Shown here one piece after another: positions 8,565-17,071 of a DNA stretch of 44,804 nt. The notes beneath the pieces were generated by a model that saw nothing but the letters and a program-made list of their open reading frames with translations, was not told the origin of the DNA and made no database searches. The position numbers and the translations under genes are program-made. Every line of letters begins with the position of its first letter. The stretch's first letter is position 1. The stretch is from Deltaproteobacteria bacterium. Lineage in GTDB: Bacteria > Desulfobacterota > Desulfobacteria > Desulfobacterales > B30-G6. Location of the stretch: contig JAJDNW010000051.1 in assembly GCA_022340465.1 (NCBI GenBank), positions 1-44,804 of the forward strand. The letters are read 5' to 3'.

Positions 8565-9560
8565 CTAGATAAGCATCTTGCTGACGCTGCCGGGTTTGAT
8601 CGGCAACACGGTGACCGTCCTGCTCCCGGATGGAGCACCCACCTTCACCTGCACCGGCCCGTCCCCGGGTGCTTTGGTGTAGCCGGCGCAGATGGCGGCC
8701 GCCAGCAAGACCGTCCCCTCGTCCCCGCCACCGGGCATCACGACCGTCGGTCCGGGGTACCCGATCGTTTTCAGGCTTGTGTCTTCCCGGGGGTTGAAGC
8801 AGCGCTGGATTCTCTCGTTGTCTGCTTTGGTGCGTCCCACCACGATCTTGGTGTGCCCGTCCAGCCGGAAGTGGCGTCCGTACTTTAAAAGCTCCAGCGC
8901 ATTTTCCGGGGTGTCCTCCTGATGCCGGAACAGGTCGCGAAGGCGGTTGGCATACCCCTTGTCCGTGAGCAGGCAGCCCCCTGCCGGAGCCGGGTAGTCG
9001 GCGATGCCGTAGTGCCTGGCCAGGCGGATCTGGTCTTTGCGCCCCCTGCCGGCGATGCCCAGAAGCTTCTTTCTGTCCACCAGCCCCTCTCTTTCGGGGA
9101 CGGATTCTTCCAGGCGCAGGGCACTCAGCGGACGGATCAGGTAACCGTCATATCCCGAATGTTTTTCCACGTACCTCAAGGACGGCCGGGTCTGGGACAT
9201 GGGGCGCTGGCCCAGCACCTCCCCGCTGAACAGAAAATTAAAGCCCTCTTTTGCCATGACTTCGCCGGCCAGCCGGAACATCAGGGCGTGGCAATCCAGG
9301 CAGGGATTCATGTGCTTGCCGTAGCCGCAGGGCGGATTTTTCAGCATCTCAAGATATACGGGAGTTATCCGCTGCACCCTTAAAGGGATTCCCGTCATGG
9401 CCGAGGCTTTCCTGGCCTTATCCGCCGCAAAGAAGGGGGTCTCGAAGCTTATCCATTCTACGTGGATGCCCTGTTCACGCAGAACCACCCCGGACAGGAT
9501 GCTGTCCAGCCCCCCGGAACACAAGCCCAGCCCTTTTATTTTTTTTCGATTGCTATTCAT
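8565..9560 (-). CDS. PP-loop thiolase-like protein with Cys cluster and NFACT-R-like tail
   Basis: Begins with the ATP pyrophosphatase loop LCSGGLDSILS, as in MnmA/ThiI/TtuA tRNA thiolation enzymes. A Cys-x9-Cys-x2-Cys patch (CGYGKHMNPCLDC) and a later AGGCLLTD could bind an iron-sulfur cluster or carry persulfide. The C-terminal third (YGRHFRLDGHTKIVVGR) resembles the NFACT-R/DUF814 RNA-binding domain. Relatives are often annotated as tRNA thiouridylases or methyltransferases, mostly without experiments. I chose the ATG 9558-9560 because AGAGG lies just upstream and the PP-loop follows; the frame extends 7 codons further to a TTG. The substrate is not known. Confidence 0.75.
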   Translation of the reverse strand: MNSNRKKIKGLGLCSGGLDSILSGVVLREQGIHVEWISFETPFFAADKARKASAMTGIPLRVQRITPVYLEMLKNPPCGYGKHMNPCLDCHALMFRLAGEVMAKEGFNFLFSGEVLGQRPMSQTRPSLRYVEKHSGYDGYLIRPLSALRLEESVPEREGLVDRKKLLGIAGRGRKDQIRLARHYGIADYPAPAGGCLLTDKGYANRLRDLFRHQEDTPENALELLKYGRHFRLDGHTKIVVGRTKADNERIQRCFNPREDTSLKTIGYPGPTVVMPGGGDEGTVLLAAAICAGYTKAPGDGPVQVKVGAPSGSRTVTVLPIKPGSVSKMLI

Positions 9561-9600
9561 GCACGCCTCTACTAATAACAAATTTTCATTCTATTAATTT

Positions 9601-9720
9601 GAACCGAGATAGCGAGCGCATTCCCTGCAGCTTGCTGCAGGGTAAGCGAGCGAATCATAATCGATAGAATTCCTTGCGGTGAAGATTCCCCTTACGCTTG
9701 CTGCGGGGAGTGTTCAATAT
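9601..9720 (+). repeat. 120-bp dispersed repeat, copy 1
   Basis: Spans GAACCGAGATAGCG at the left to GAGTGTTCAATAT at the right. Internally it has a near-perfect palindrome CCCTGCAGCTTGCTGCAGGG (9623-9642) and a degenerate second one (CCCC...GGGG, about 9688-9708). Its reverse complement recurs at 40612-40731 with about four differences, and its left 42 bp recur at 44715-44756. It fills most of the gap between the PP-loop gene and nth. No coding potential. Confidence 0.9.
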
Positions 9721-9788
9721 CAACACCAATAAGCCGCCAGGGACCGATGTTCCTCTTCCAGAGTTCGCATCGAATGTGAAAATTTGTT

Positions 9789-10427
9789 ATGAACACCGAT
9801 AAAAAAAGAACCGCCAGAATTCGTAAAATACTAAGGGCGCGCTACCCAGAAGTCAAGACGCAGCTGGACTACGAAACCCCCTTCCAGCTGCTGGTCGCCA
9901 CCATACTGTCGGCCCAGTGCACCGACAAACAGGTCAATCGCGTCACCGCCGCTCTTTTTAAAAAATTGGCCACGCCGGAGGATTTTCACAGGGCCGGACT
10001 ATCCGTCATCGAAAAACTTATCCACTCCACCGGCTTTTTTCGCAACAAGGCCCGCAATATCAAGAACTGCGCCGGCGTGCTGATGGAAAAACATGACGGA
10101 AACGTCCCGGCCGACCTCGACGAACTGGTGAAGCTTCCCGGCGTAGGGCGCAAGACCGCCAATGTCGTCCTGGGGGCGGCCTTTAACATCCCCGGGATTG
10201 TTGTGGACACGCATGTCGCCAGAATTTCCCGGCGGCTGGCGCTTACCGATAACAAGGACCCGGTAAAAATCGAGTTCGATCTCATGACACAGATCCCCAA
10301 AAAGGATTGGGACGCTTTCTCCCTGCGGTTGATTTACTTCGGCCGGGAACTCTGCAAAGCGAGGAAACCGCTCTGCCCCGACTGTCCCATGAACAGCCTC
10401 TGCACCTTCCCGGAAAAGACGACATGA
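9789..10427 (+). CDS. nth: Endonuclease III
   Basis: Bifunctional DNA glycosylase/AP lyase for oxidised pyrimidines. 212 aa with LLVATILSAQCTDKQVN, the helix-hairpin-helix LPGVGRKTANVVLG containing the catalytic lysine, VDTHVARISRRL with the catalytic aspartate, and the [4Fe-4S] loop Cys-x6-Cys-x2-Cys-x5-Cys (CKARKPLCPDCPMNSLC). Complete. The ATG lacks a strong ribosome-binding site. It follows repeat copy 1 by 68 bp and precedes the alpha/beta hydrolase by 19 bp, probably co-transcribed. Confidence 0.96.
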   Translation: MNTDKKRTARIRKILRARYPEVKTQLDYETPFQLLVATILSAQCTDKQVNRVTAALFKKLATPEDFHRAGLSVIEKLIHSTGFFRNKARNIKNCAGVLMEKHDGNVPADLDELVKLPGVGRKTANVVLGAAFNIPGIVVDTHVARISRRLALTDNKDPVKIEFDLMTQIPKKDWDAFSLRLIYFGRELCKARKPLCPDCPMNSLCTFPEKTT

Positions 10428-10446
10428 CCAACCCGGGCATGATACC

Positions 10447-11370
10447 ATGACTATTATTACAATCACCATTTTATGCCTGCTCCTGCTGGTGATCGGCATC
10501 TATTGCTTTCCGGTCCGCAGGGCTTCCTTCGACAGCCTCTACGCCGATGTACCCGAAAAGGAGCGTGATGGTCTCAGGGCCTTTCGTTCGGATTGCCAAC
10601 CGCGGCTTGTTCGGATCGAGGGCGATGAGTGGCGCTATCTGATTACCGGTGAAGGAAATCGGTCGATTGTTTTCCTGCACGGCATGGGTGGCGGCTATGA
10701 CATCTGGTGGCAGCAGGTACGTCACTTCGGTAAAAATTACCGTGTGCTTGCCATGACCTACCCGCCCATCCACAATCTGGCGGATCTTTCCAAAGGCGTT
10801 ATCGCCATCATGGACAAGGAAGGGCTGGAAAGCGTGCGTCTTGTCGGCAGTTCCCTGGGTGGTTATCTGGCGCAGTACATCGTCAGGCACTATCCTGCCA
10901 GGATCGAAAAGGCCGTTTTCGGCAACACCTTCCCGCCCAACGATATTCTGGTCAAGCAGGCAGGCCGCATGCGCTGGCTCCTTCCGATGCTCCCGGAATG
11001 GATGATCATGGCGAACCTGCGAAAAACAACGGATGCTTCGATAGTTCCCGCATCGGGCAACTCGGAGCTGGTGGGCGCCTATATGCGTGAGCAATCCCGC
11101 GGCATGATGCACAAGGCCCAGTTCGTTTCCCGCTTTCAATGCGTTCTCGACCACTTCGACCCACCGGATGTCGAAGGCCTGGGAGTTCCCGTCCATATTA
11201 TCGAGGCCGACAACGACCCGTTGGTAAACGAGGCATTGCGGGAATTACTGAAAGCCACCTACCCAACGGCAGCGGTCAAAACCTTCCACCGGAAAGGTCA
11301 CTTCCCCTACTTGAACGCCGCAGAAGCATACAACCTCACCCTGGAAGAATTCTTTAACGGCAAACAATAA
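10447..11370 (+). CDS. Membrane-anchored alpha/beta hydrolase
   Basis: 307 aa. An N-terminal hydrophobic helix (about residues 2-19, ITITILCLLLLVIGIYCF) suggests an uncleaved anchor or signal. The hydrolase fold follows: oxyanion HGMGGG near 78, the nucleophile elbow GSSLGG with Ser near 138, an acidic residue in EADNDPL near 257 and a histidine in RKGHFPYL near 285, so the Ser-Asp-His triad is complete. Esterase or lipase-like activity is likely but the substrate cannot be read. 19 bp after nth. Confidence 0.8.
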   Translation: MTIITITILCLLLLVIGIYCFPVRRASFDSLYADVPEKERDGLRAFRSDCQPRLVRIEGDEWRYLITGEGNRSIVFLHGMGGGYDIWWQQVRHFGKNYRVLAMTYPPIHNLADLSKGVIAIMDKEGLESVRLVGSSLGGYLAQYIVRHYPARIEKAVFGNTFPPNDILVKQAGRMRWLLPMLPEWMIMANLRKTTDASIVPASGNSELVGAYMREQSRGMMHKAQFVSRFQCVLDHFDPPDVEGLGVPVHIIEADNDPLVNEALRELLKATYPTAAVKTFHRKGHFPYLNAAEAYNLTLEEFFNGKQ

Positions 11371-11514
11371 TTGCCCGCCACGATTTTAACATGATCCTAA
11401 ATTGTGCAGTTGCCGGGGTTGCCGCATATACAGGGAAGATGCTTTTCCGTTATAGTGGTCTATGCGGGAGGGCATCTGACGCCGAAGATGCGGTAAGATC
11501 GGCAATCCCGCAGG

Positions 11515-11538
11515 GTTTCAAATTCTAAGAATTGAAAC
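11515..11538. terminator. Hairpin between convergent genes
   Basis: GTTTCAA pairs with TTGAAAC around a short AT-rich loop, between the ends of the hydrolase and glycosyltransferase genes. There is no clear T-run on either side, so terminator function is tentative. Confidence 0.3.
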
Positions 11539-11555
11539 GCTCAACTTAGGATAAT

Positions 11556-12980
11556 CTATATGGCGGAAATACTCCTCCGGTGACGCCGGCCGTCGAAATC
11601 CCGACTGTTGAACTGCCGGTTTTGAAACTCGGAAAACCTGTCCAGGTAAACGATGTTCGGGCGACCCGGCAACGGAACCTTTTTTCCGTACGCCGCATCA
11701 CCCGTCGCGGCCCGCATGATGGATCGCAGCCGTTCGTCAAGGATACCGTATGAAAAATTGCCGGCTGCCACGGCGTAGTTGTGCGCCGTCATCTCCCGGC
11801 GCAGCGCCGGGGACGACAGGATGGTCCTGACGTATTGAACCGTGTCCGCGGAGAGGTAACCATCCATTACCGCCAGCTTGAACCCCAACGGCTCTATGTC
11901 CCGGATAAATATCCGGTAGCGGTTGATCAGAATGGGTTTTTTTAGATAGACCGCTTCCAGAAAAGCGTTACCGAACCCCTCGTACAGGCTGGGGTAGGTA
12001 ACGAACGCCGCCTGATCGTAGATGTCCCACAAAGAATAGCCGTTGTTGCCGGCTGAAGGACCGCTCCCGTTGCCGTTCCCCTTTTCATGCGCACCCCAGG
12101 GATCCGTCAGCGCAACCGAAGCCAGTCGAAGATCCACCCCGTTGTCTCTGGCGTGGGTTTTCAGCCATTCGGCGTACTCGAAGCCCTCATCGCCCGCCTC
12201 GTGAGTGACCACCAGCTTGTAACGGGAATCGGCCAGCGCCCGGGTCAGGGCAATGGCATGTTCGATGCCCTTGCGCTGGATGACGCGTGTGGGCTGCAAA
12301 ATAATTTCTTCCTTTTCTCCGAGGCCCATGGCCCGGCGAAACGCCTCGCCGCCCTCCCTGCTGACCCTGGGGGGATGGGCAAAGTCGATAACGTTCGGAA
12401 TCACCGCGCCAACAAGGCCGCACCGCAGGGCCAGTTGTTCCTTTGCCTCCGAATTGATCACCACATGCTGTACGCTTGGGAGCTTCGGCGGGAAGGCGTT
12501 CTGAAGGTAATCGCCCACGGCATTTACCGAAAACCTGGGCCGCTCCCAGAAAAAATCGTGGTGATGGGCGATGGTGGGGAGCCCTGTTTCGGCAATTACC
12601 TCACTGATGGCCAGTCCCAGGGGAACATGCATGGGTATTGTCAGCACGTTTTCCGCCACCAGGACGTCGATGTCGAACGTTTCGATAAAATGGCGAATGC
12701 GCTGCTTCAACAGTCTCCGCAGGGCATGAATCTCTTCGGTCGTTGCGGGCGAACGCGTGGCCTTTCCCAAAATCCGCCGGTTGATCCGCTGGTTCCTTTC
12801 ATTTTTAAAATGCGCCTCGGGCACCAGGTGGCTGTTTGCATCCGGGCGGTCCAGTTCACCCGCCAGCCAGAAACAGGTATTACCTTGTTTTTCAAATACT
12901 TCCGCCCATTTACTGGCCTCTAAGGTCACGCCGTCCGCACCGCAGAACCGTGTAGAAATGAATCCGATGTGATAGCCCAT
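11556..12980 (-). CDS. Glycosyltransferase, GT4-like (GT-B fold)
   Basis: 474 aa. It begins GYHIGFISTRFCGADGVTLE, the first Rossmann strand with the glycine loop, followed by IAHHHDFFWERPRF and HVVINSEAKEQL. The C-terminal donor-binding half shows VLQPTR-like IILQPTRVIQRKGIEHAIAL and YPSLYEGFGNAFLEA, the E-x7-E region of GT4 retaining enzymes. Related desulfobacterial proteins are annotated as mannosyl/glucosyl transferases for glycerate-type solutes or glycans, but donor and acceptor cannot be told here. The ATG is at 12978-12980. It stands alone. Confidence 0.8.
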   Translation of the reverse strand: MGYHIGFISTRFCGADGVTLEASKWAEVFEKQGNTCFWLAGELDRPDANSHLVPEAHFKNERNQRINRRILGKATRSPATTEEIHALRRLLKQRIRHFIETFDIDVLVAENVLTIPMHVPLGLAISEVIAETGLPTIAHHHDFFWERPRFSVNAVGDYLQNAFPPKLPSVQHVVINSEAKEQLALRCGLVGAVIPNVIDFAHPPRVSREGGEAFRRAMGLGEKEEIILQPTRVIQRKGIEHAIALTRALADSRYKLVVTHEAGDEGFEYAEWLKTHARDNGVDLRLASVALTDPWGAHEKGNGNGSGPSAGNNGYSLWDIYDQAAFVTYPSLYEGFGNAFLEAVYLKKPILINRYRIFIRDIEPLGFKLAVMDGYLSADTVQYVRTILSSPALRREMTAHNYAVAAGNFSYGILDERLRSIMRAATGDAAYGKKVPLPGRPNIVYLDRFSEFQNRQFNSRDFDGRRHRRSISAI

Positions 12981-13468
12981 ATTGTCACCCCAATTAGCAA
13001 TGCCGTTCCGAATGTGTCCGCAATCCGCTGCCGGTTACCGCCCGACGTCTTTTGACAATCTGAAAACGCTGCAAAAAGCGTGCACAAATTTTAAATTATT
13101 ATATTTCATAAATTTTCAGTTAGTTACATATTAATATGCTGCATGACGCATGGTTATGTGTCATTTATTTCACACTGCGGGTATGGCAGGGATGTCTCAC
13201 CCGGTCCTCCCGCGGCCACCGCGCCCGTCAGGGAAACGGCAGAAAAGCCGACCTCATAGTTGCACCGCTGAAGTCAGCCCAAGTTGAGGGTCTTTATGCG
13301 AAGTCGAGGCCTTTGTCAATATGCCGCCGTCCCCTCCGAAACCGGCACCCGATTTGACCCTGAAAGGATATATCCTGGAATGAAACCGTCTTGCCGGTGA
13401 CCGGGGCATCTGCTATACAGATATGGACATCTAAATGACATCTAAGTTGAAATGAAAGGCAATCGCGC
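12981..13468. other. 488-bp divergent intergenic region
   Basis: Lies between the divergent glycosyltransferase and YchF-like genes. An AT-rich core (13085-13140) has a minus-strand TATAAT (13098-13103) that could serve the glycosyltransferase. Near the plus-strand gene the short unit GACATCTAA occurs twice (about 13426-13447). No reading frame with recognisable homology was seen. Confidence 0.35.
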
Positions 13469-14503
13469 ATGAAACTTGGCATCATCGGACTGCCCGGCAG
13501 CGGCCGGTCCACCGTTTTCGAAGCCCTGACGCACAGTTCGTCGGAGGCCTCCCAGAAGAGTGAAAGCAAAATAGGCACCGTGCGGGTGCCCGATGAACGC
13601 GTGGATGTGCTCAGCGCCATGTACCGGCCGAAAAAGACCATCTACGCCCAGATAGAATATTTCCTTCCCAGGTCCGTCGGCCATGGCCAGGACGACAAGC
13701 AGGACCAGAGCTTTTGGGCCAAGGTCAGGGAGAGCGACGCCCTTATTCACGTGGTCCGCAACTTTGCCGGTATCGGTCAAAACAAGGTGACGCCCCAGTC
13801 CGATGCCGCCGCCCTGAACGAGGAAATGATGCTGGCCGATCTGGTGGTGGCCGAAAAGCGCATCGAACGCCTGGAGCATGACAACCGGCGGGGAAAAAAG
13901 TACCATCCGGAGGAGTTTTCCCTGCTGCAGAAATGCTGCGAGAACCTGGAAAAGGAGATCCCCCTGCGCGAGGTCCCCGAACTTGCCACGGCCCAGCTGC
14001 TGCGGGGATATGCGTTTCTGTCCGCCAAGCCCGTCCTGGTGTTGGCCAACAATGGCGACGACGACGACCGGCTGCCTGCGGGTTTGGATGCGGACACCGC
14101 CGTGGAGCCGATGGTCATCCGGGGCAAACTCGAACAGGAGCTGGCGCAGATGTCGGACGAGGAAGCCGCTGAATTCCTCGCCGAGTTCAGTATCAAGTCC
14201 TCGGCCATGGACAGGGTGCTGCGCCGTTCCTACGATCTTTTGGGATTGATCTCCTTTTTCACCGTGGGGGAGGATGAAGTCCGCGCCTGGACCATCCACA
14301 GAGGAACCGCGGCGGTCGACGCCGCCGACGTGATTCACTCCGACATAAAGAAGGGCTTCATTCGCGCCGAGGTGGTATCCTACGATGACCTGATGGAAGC
14401 CGGCAGCCACGTCGAGGCCCGCAAAAAGGGGACCGTGCGGCTCGAGGGCAAAACCTACGAAGTAAAAAATGGCGACATCATCAATTTCCGCTTCAATGTC
14501 TAG
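13469..14503 (+). CDS. YchF-like P-loop protein with TGS domain and altered Walker A
   Basis: 344 aa with the overall YchF/Obg-related layout: an N-terminal G domain (GIIGLPGSGRSTVFEALT), a coiled-coil-like insertion (EEMMLADLVVAEKRIERLEHD), PVLVLANN at the G4 position, and a C-terminal TGS/DUF933 domain (DLLGLISFFTVGEDEVRAW to GDIINFRF). The Walker A lysine is an arginine (G-x4-G-R-S-T), and the NKxD/NVDE motif is reduced to NNGD. YchF proteins bind ATP and associate with ribosomes; this paralogue may bind nucleotide weakly or not at all. AAAGG lies upstream of the ATG. Not the housekeeping YchF as far as can be seen. Confidence 0.75.
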   Translation: MKLGIIGLPGSGRSTVFEALTHSSSEASQKSESKIGTVRVPDERVDVLSAMYRPKKTIYAQIEYFLPRSVGHGQDDKQDQSFWAKVRESDALIHVVRNFAGIGQNKVTPQSDAAALNEEMMLADLVVAEKRIERLEHDNRRGKKYHPEEFSLLQKCCENLEKEIPLREVPELATAQLLRGYAFLSAKPVLVLANNGDDDDRLPAGLDADTAVEPMVIRGKLEQELAQMSDEEAAEFLAEFSIKSSAMDRVLRRSYDLLGLISFFTVGEDEVRAWTIHRGTAAVDAADVIHSDIKKGFIRAEVVSYDDLMEAGSHVEARKKGTVRLEGKTYEVKNGDIINFRFNV

Positions 14504-14581
14504 CATCCAAATGCCGGGACCGGTTCGCATGAGAGCGACGAACGGCCCCACAACCCAACATCTATTCCGGGAGGAAACACC

Positions 14582-15823
14582 ATGGATTTGAAAGCGCTTC
14601 GTATCAACGGAAAACGACTTCAGCAATCCCTTGAAGAAATGGCCAAGATCGGCGCCACACCGGCTGGAGGCGTTCAGCGGCTCACCTTGACCGACGAAGA
14701 CAAAAGAGCGCGGGACCTCTTCGTCCAGTGGCTCAAGGAGCTCGATCTGGAGATCACCATCGATGAAATGGGCAACATTTTCGGCAAACGCGCGGGAAAA
14801 AACAATGCGCTCCCCCCGGTAATGAGCGGGTCGCATATCGACTCCCAGCCCAAGGGGGGCCGCTTCGACGGAATTTTGGGCGTCATGGGAACGCTGGAGG
14901 CGCTGCGTACCCTGCATGAAAACGACGTTCAGACGGAGCGCCCCATCGTCATCGTGGACTGGACCAATGAGGAGGGCAGCCGCTTCGCTCCGGCCATGGT
15001 GTCCTCGGGCGTCTGGGCCGGAGCCCTGGACCGTGACTATGCCTACGGCCTAACGGACATCAACGGCTTCAAGTTCGGCGAAGAACTGGAACGGATCGGA
15101 TACAAGGGACCGGCGCCCGCCAAAAAACATCCCCTGCACGCCTACTACGAATACCACATCGAACAGGGACCCATGCTGGAGCGGCAGGGCAAAACCATCG
15201 GCGCCCCCAAAGGCATTCTCTGCTTGCACTGGTACGACATCTATCTTACGGGCGAAGCCAACCAGGTGGGGCCGACACCCATGGAGGGCCGCCACGATGC
15301 CCTCTGTGCCGCCGCGGAAATGATTCTTAAGGTCAATCAACTGCCCGATAAAATGGGCGGCAACATGGTCGCCACCGTGGGAGAGATCCAGAACTACCCG
15401 AACTCCAGAAACATCATCCCCGACAGGATCCACTTCACGGTGGACATCCGCTCCTGGGACGATGAACACGCCATCAAGGCATGGGAGGACGTGAAGACGG
15501 ATTTCAACGCCATCGCCCGGCGCAGGGGGTGCCCGATCAAAATTGAAGAGACCTGGCGTGTGGAGCACTCGCCGTTTGATGAAAAACTGGTTCAGCGCGT
15601 CCTGAAAACCGCCGAAAACCTTGGGTACTCCGCCCTGCACATGGTCAGCGGGGCCGGCCACGATGCCAGCTACATGAACCAGATCGCGCCCACGGCCATG
15701 ATTTTCGTGCCCAGCATCGGCGGCAGGAGCCATGTGGAGGTCGAGGAGACTACCTGGGAGGATTGCGAAGCCGGTGGCAACGTGCTGCTGCACTGCCTGC
15801 TGCAGTCGGCCAACGAGCAATAA
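14582..15823 (+). CDS. M20-family amidohydrolase (N-carbamoyl-amino-acid hydrolase/allantoate amidohydrolase-like)
   Basis: 413-aa dinuclear metal hydrolase. Metal-site motifs are GSHIDSQPKGGRFDG, TNEEGSRFAPAM with the catalytic Glu pair, and YHIEQGPMLE; the dimerisation insert and C-terminal SGAGHDASYM with the last His are present. Family members cleave N-carbamoyl amino acids, allantoate or ureidoglycolate; specificity is not readable. GGGAGGAAAC precedes the ATG. The aminotransferase gene follows 54 bp downstream, suggesting an amino-acid or ureide salvage pair. Confidence 0.85.
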   Translation: MDLKALRINGKRLQQSLEEMAKIGATPAGGVQRLTLTDEDKRARDLFVQWLKELDLEITIDEMGNIFGKRAGKNNALPPVMSGSHIDSQPKGGRFDGILGVMGTLEALRTLHENDVQTERPIVIVDWTNEEGSRFAPAMVSSGVWAGALDRDYAYGLTDINGFKFGEELERIGYKGPAPAKKHPLHAYYEYHIEQGPMLERQGKTIGAPKGILCLHWYDIYLTGEANQVGPTPMEGRHDALCAAAEMILKVNQLPDKMGGNMVATVGEIQNYPNSRNIIPDRIHFTVDIRSWDDEHAIKAWEDVKTDFNAIARRRGCPIKIEETWRVEHSPFDEKLVQRVLKTAENLGYSALHMVSGAGHDASYMNQIAPTAMIFVPSIGGRSHVEVEETTWEDCEAGGNVLLHCLLQSANEQ

Positions 15824-15826
15824 ATC

Positions 15827-15850
15827 GATCCCGCCGGAGCAGGCGGGATC
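15827..15850 (+). repeat. Perfect 9-bp hairpin between the amidohydrolase and aminotransferase genes
   Basis: GATCCCGCC (15827-15835) and GGCGGGATC (15842-15850) flank a 6-nt loop. There is no T-run after it, so it may be a processing or partial attenuation site in the two-gene unit. Confidence 0.45.
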
Positions 15851-15877
15851 AATGTATTGGTTGACGTGGAGGAACCC

Positions 15878-17071
15878 ATGAACATCGACAAGCTGCTGGC
15901 GGAACGAACCCGTAAAATGAGCGTCAACACCATCCGCGAAATCCTGAAGGTCGTCTCCAGGCCGGGCATGGTTTCCCTGGCGGGAGGCATCCCCGCTCCC
16001 GAAAGCTTTCCCATGGATCTTTTGCAGGTTCTGACAAAGACCGTGCTGGAAACATATGGGCCTTCCGCCCTGCAGTACGATCCCACGGAGGGCTTCGCCC
16101 CCTTGCGCGAAGCCCTCCCCGGGTACCTCGAAAGCAAAAAGGGCCTTCGGGCGCTGCCGGAGGAAATATTAATCGCCAGCGGTTCGCAGGGGGTGCTGGA
16201 TGCCGCCGGCAAGGTGTTTATTTCCAAAGGCGACCCCGTGGCCGTGGAGGCGCCCACCTACCTCGGTGCCATTCACGCGTTTGACCCCTATGAACCCCGT
16301 TATGTCACCCTCACGTCGGACGACGACGGCCTGATCCCCGAGTCCCTCGAGGAGGTGCTGGCGCGGGAGCCGGTAAAATTCATCTATCTGGTTTCCACGT
16401 TCCAGAATCCCACCGGCAGAACGCTTACCCTGGAACGGCGCCGCCGCATCGCCGGCATCCTCCAAGCCCATGACGTGCTGCTGATCGAGGACGACCCTTA
16501 CGGGGACTTGCGGTACACGGGACAGCACCTTCCCCCGATCAAAGCCCTCGCTCCCGGCCATGTGATCTATGTCAGCACGCTTTCCAAGGTGTTCGCCCCC
16601 GGCCTGAGAATCGGGTATTACCTGGCGCCCCCGGAAATCCGGGACTGGTTTGTCACCGTCAAACAGGGGGTGGATCTGCATACCAGCACCTTCAACCAGG
16701 CCTTGGCGGCGGAATATATCCGGGGGGGCTACCTGGAAAAGCACCTTCCGGAAATTATCGATCTGTACCGGCCCAAAAAGGACGCCATGCTGGCGGCTCT
16801 CGACCGGTATTTTCCACCGGGCTTCACCTGGTCGAAGCCCGCAGGCGGCATGTTTGTCTGGGTGGAGGGTCCGCAGGGGTATGACATGCAGGCGCTTTAC
16901 CATCGCTGCGTGCGGCAGAACGTCGCCTTCGTGCCGGGTCAATTCTTCTACACCCGCCCGGAAGAGGGGCGTCACACCATGCGCCTCAACTTCACCATGG
17001 CCGACGAAGCAACGCTCGACCGCGCCATCAAAAAGCTGGCCGACTCGACAAGAATCACGCCAGACCGATGA
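15878..17071 (+). CDS. PLP-dependent aminotransferase, class I/II (2-aminoadipate/LysN-like)
   Basis: 397 aa with MVSLAGGIPAPESFP, ALQYDPTEGFAPLREAL, FQNPTGRTL, the cofactor aspartate in LLIEDDPYGDLRY and the Schiff-base lysine in VSTLSKVFAPGLRIGY. These fit the LysN/ARO8-like fold-type I group that transaminates aromatic, branched or aminoadipate substrates. The ATG at 15878 is chosen because GGAGG lies 5 nt upstream; the open frame extends 7 codons further to a TTG. Its 3' end overlaps the convergent DUF294 gene by 17 bp. Confidence 0.85.
   Translation: MNIDKLLAERTRKMSVNTIREILKVVSRPGMVSLAGGIPAPESFPMDLLQVLTKTVLETYGPSALQYDPTEGFAPLREALPGYLESKKGLRALPEEILIASGSQGVLDAAGKVFISKGDPVAVEAPTYLGAIHAFDPYEPRYVTLTSDDDGLIPESLEEVLAREPVKFIYLVSTFQNPTGRTLTLERRRRIAGILQAHDVLLIEDDPYGDLRYTGQHLPPIKALAPGHVIYVSTLSKVFAPGLRIGYYLAPPEIRDWFVTVKQGVDLHTSTFNQALAAEYIRGGYLEKHLPEIIDLYRPKKDAMLAALDRYFPPGFTWSKPAGGMFVWVEGPQGYDMQALYHRCVRQNVAFVPGQFFYTRPEEGRHTMRLNFTMADEATLDRAIKKLADSTRITPDR

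Noticed and set aside
13442-14917. Long open frame on the minus strand opposite the YchF-like and M20 genes
   Set aside because: Composition is a mirror of the GC-rich coding strand; no motif was recognised, and the plus-strand genes have clear family signatures.
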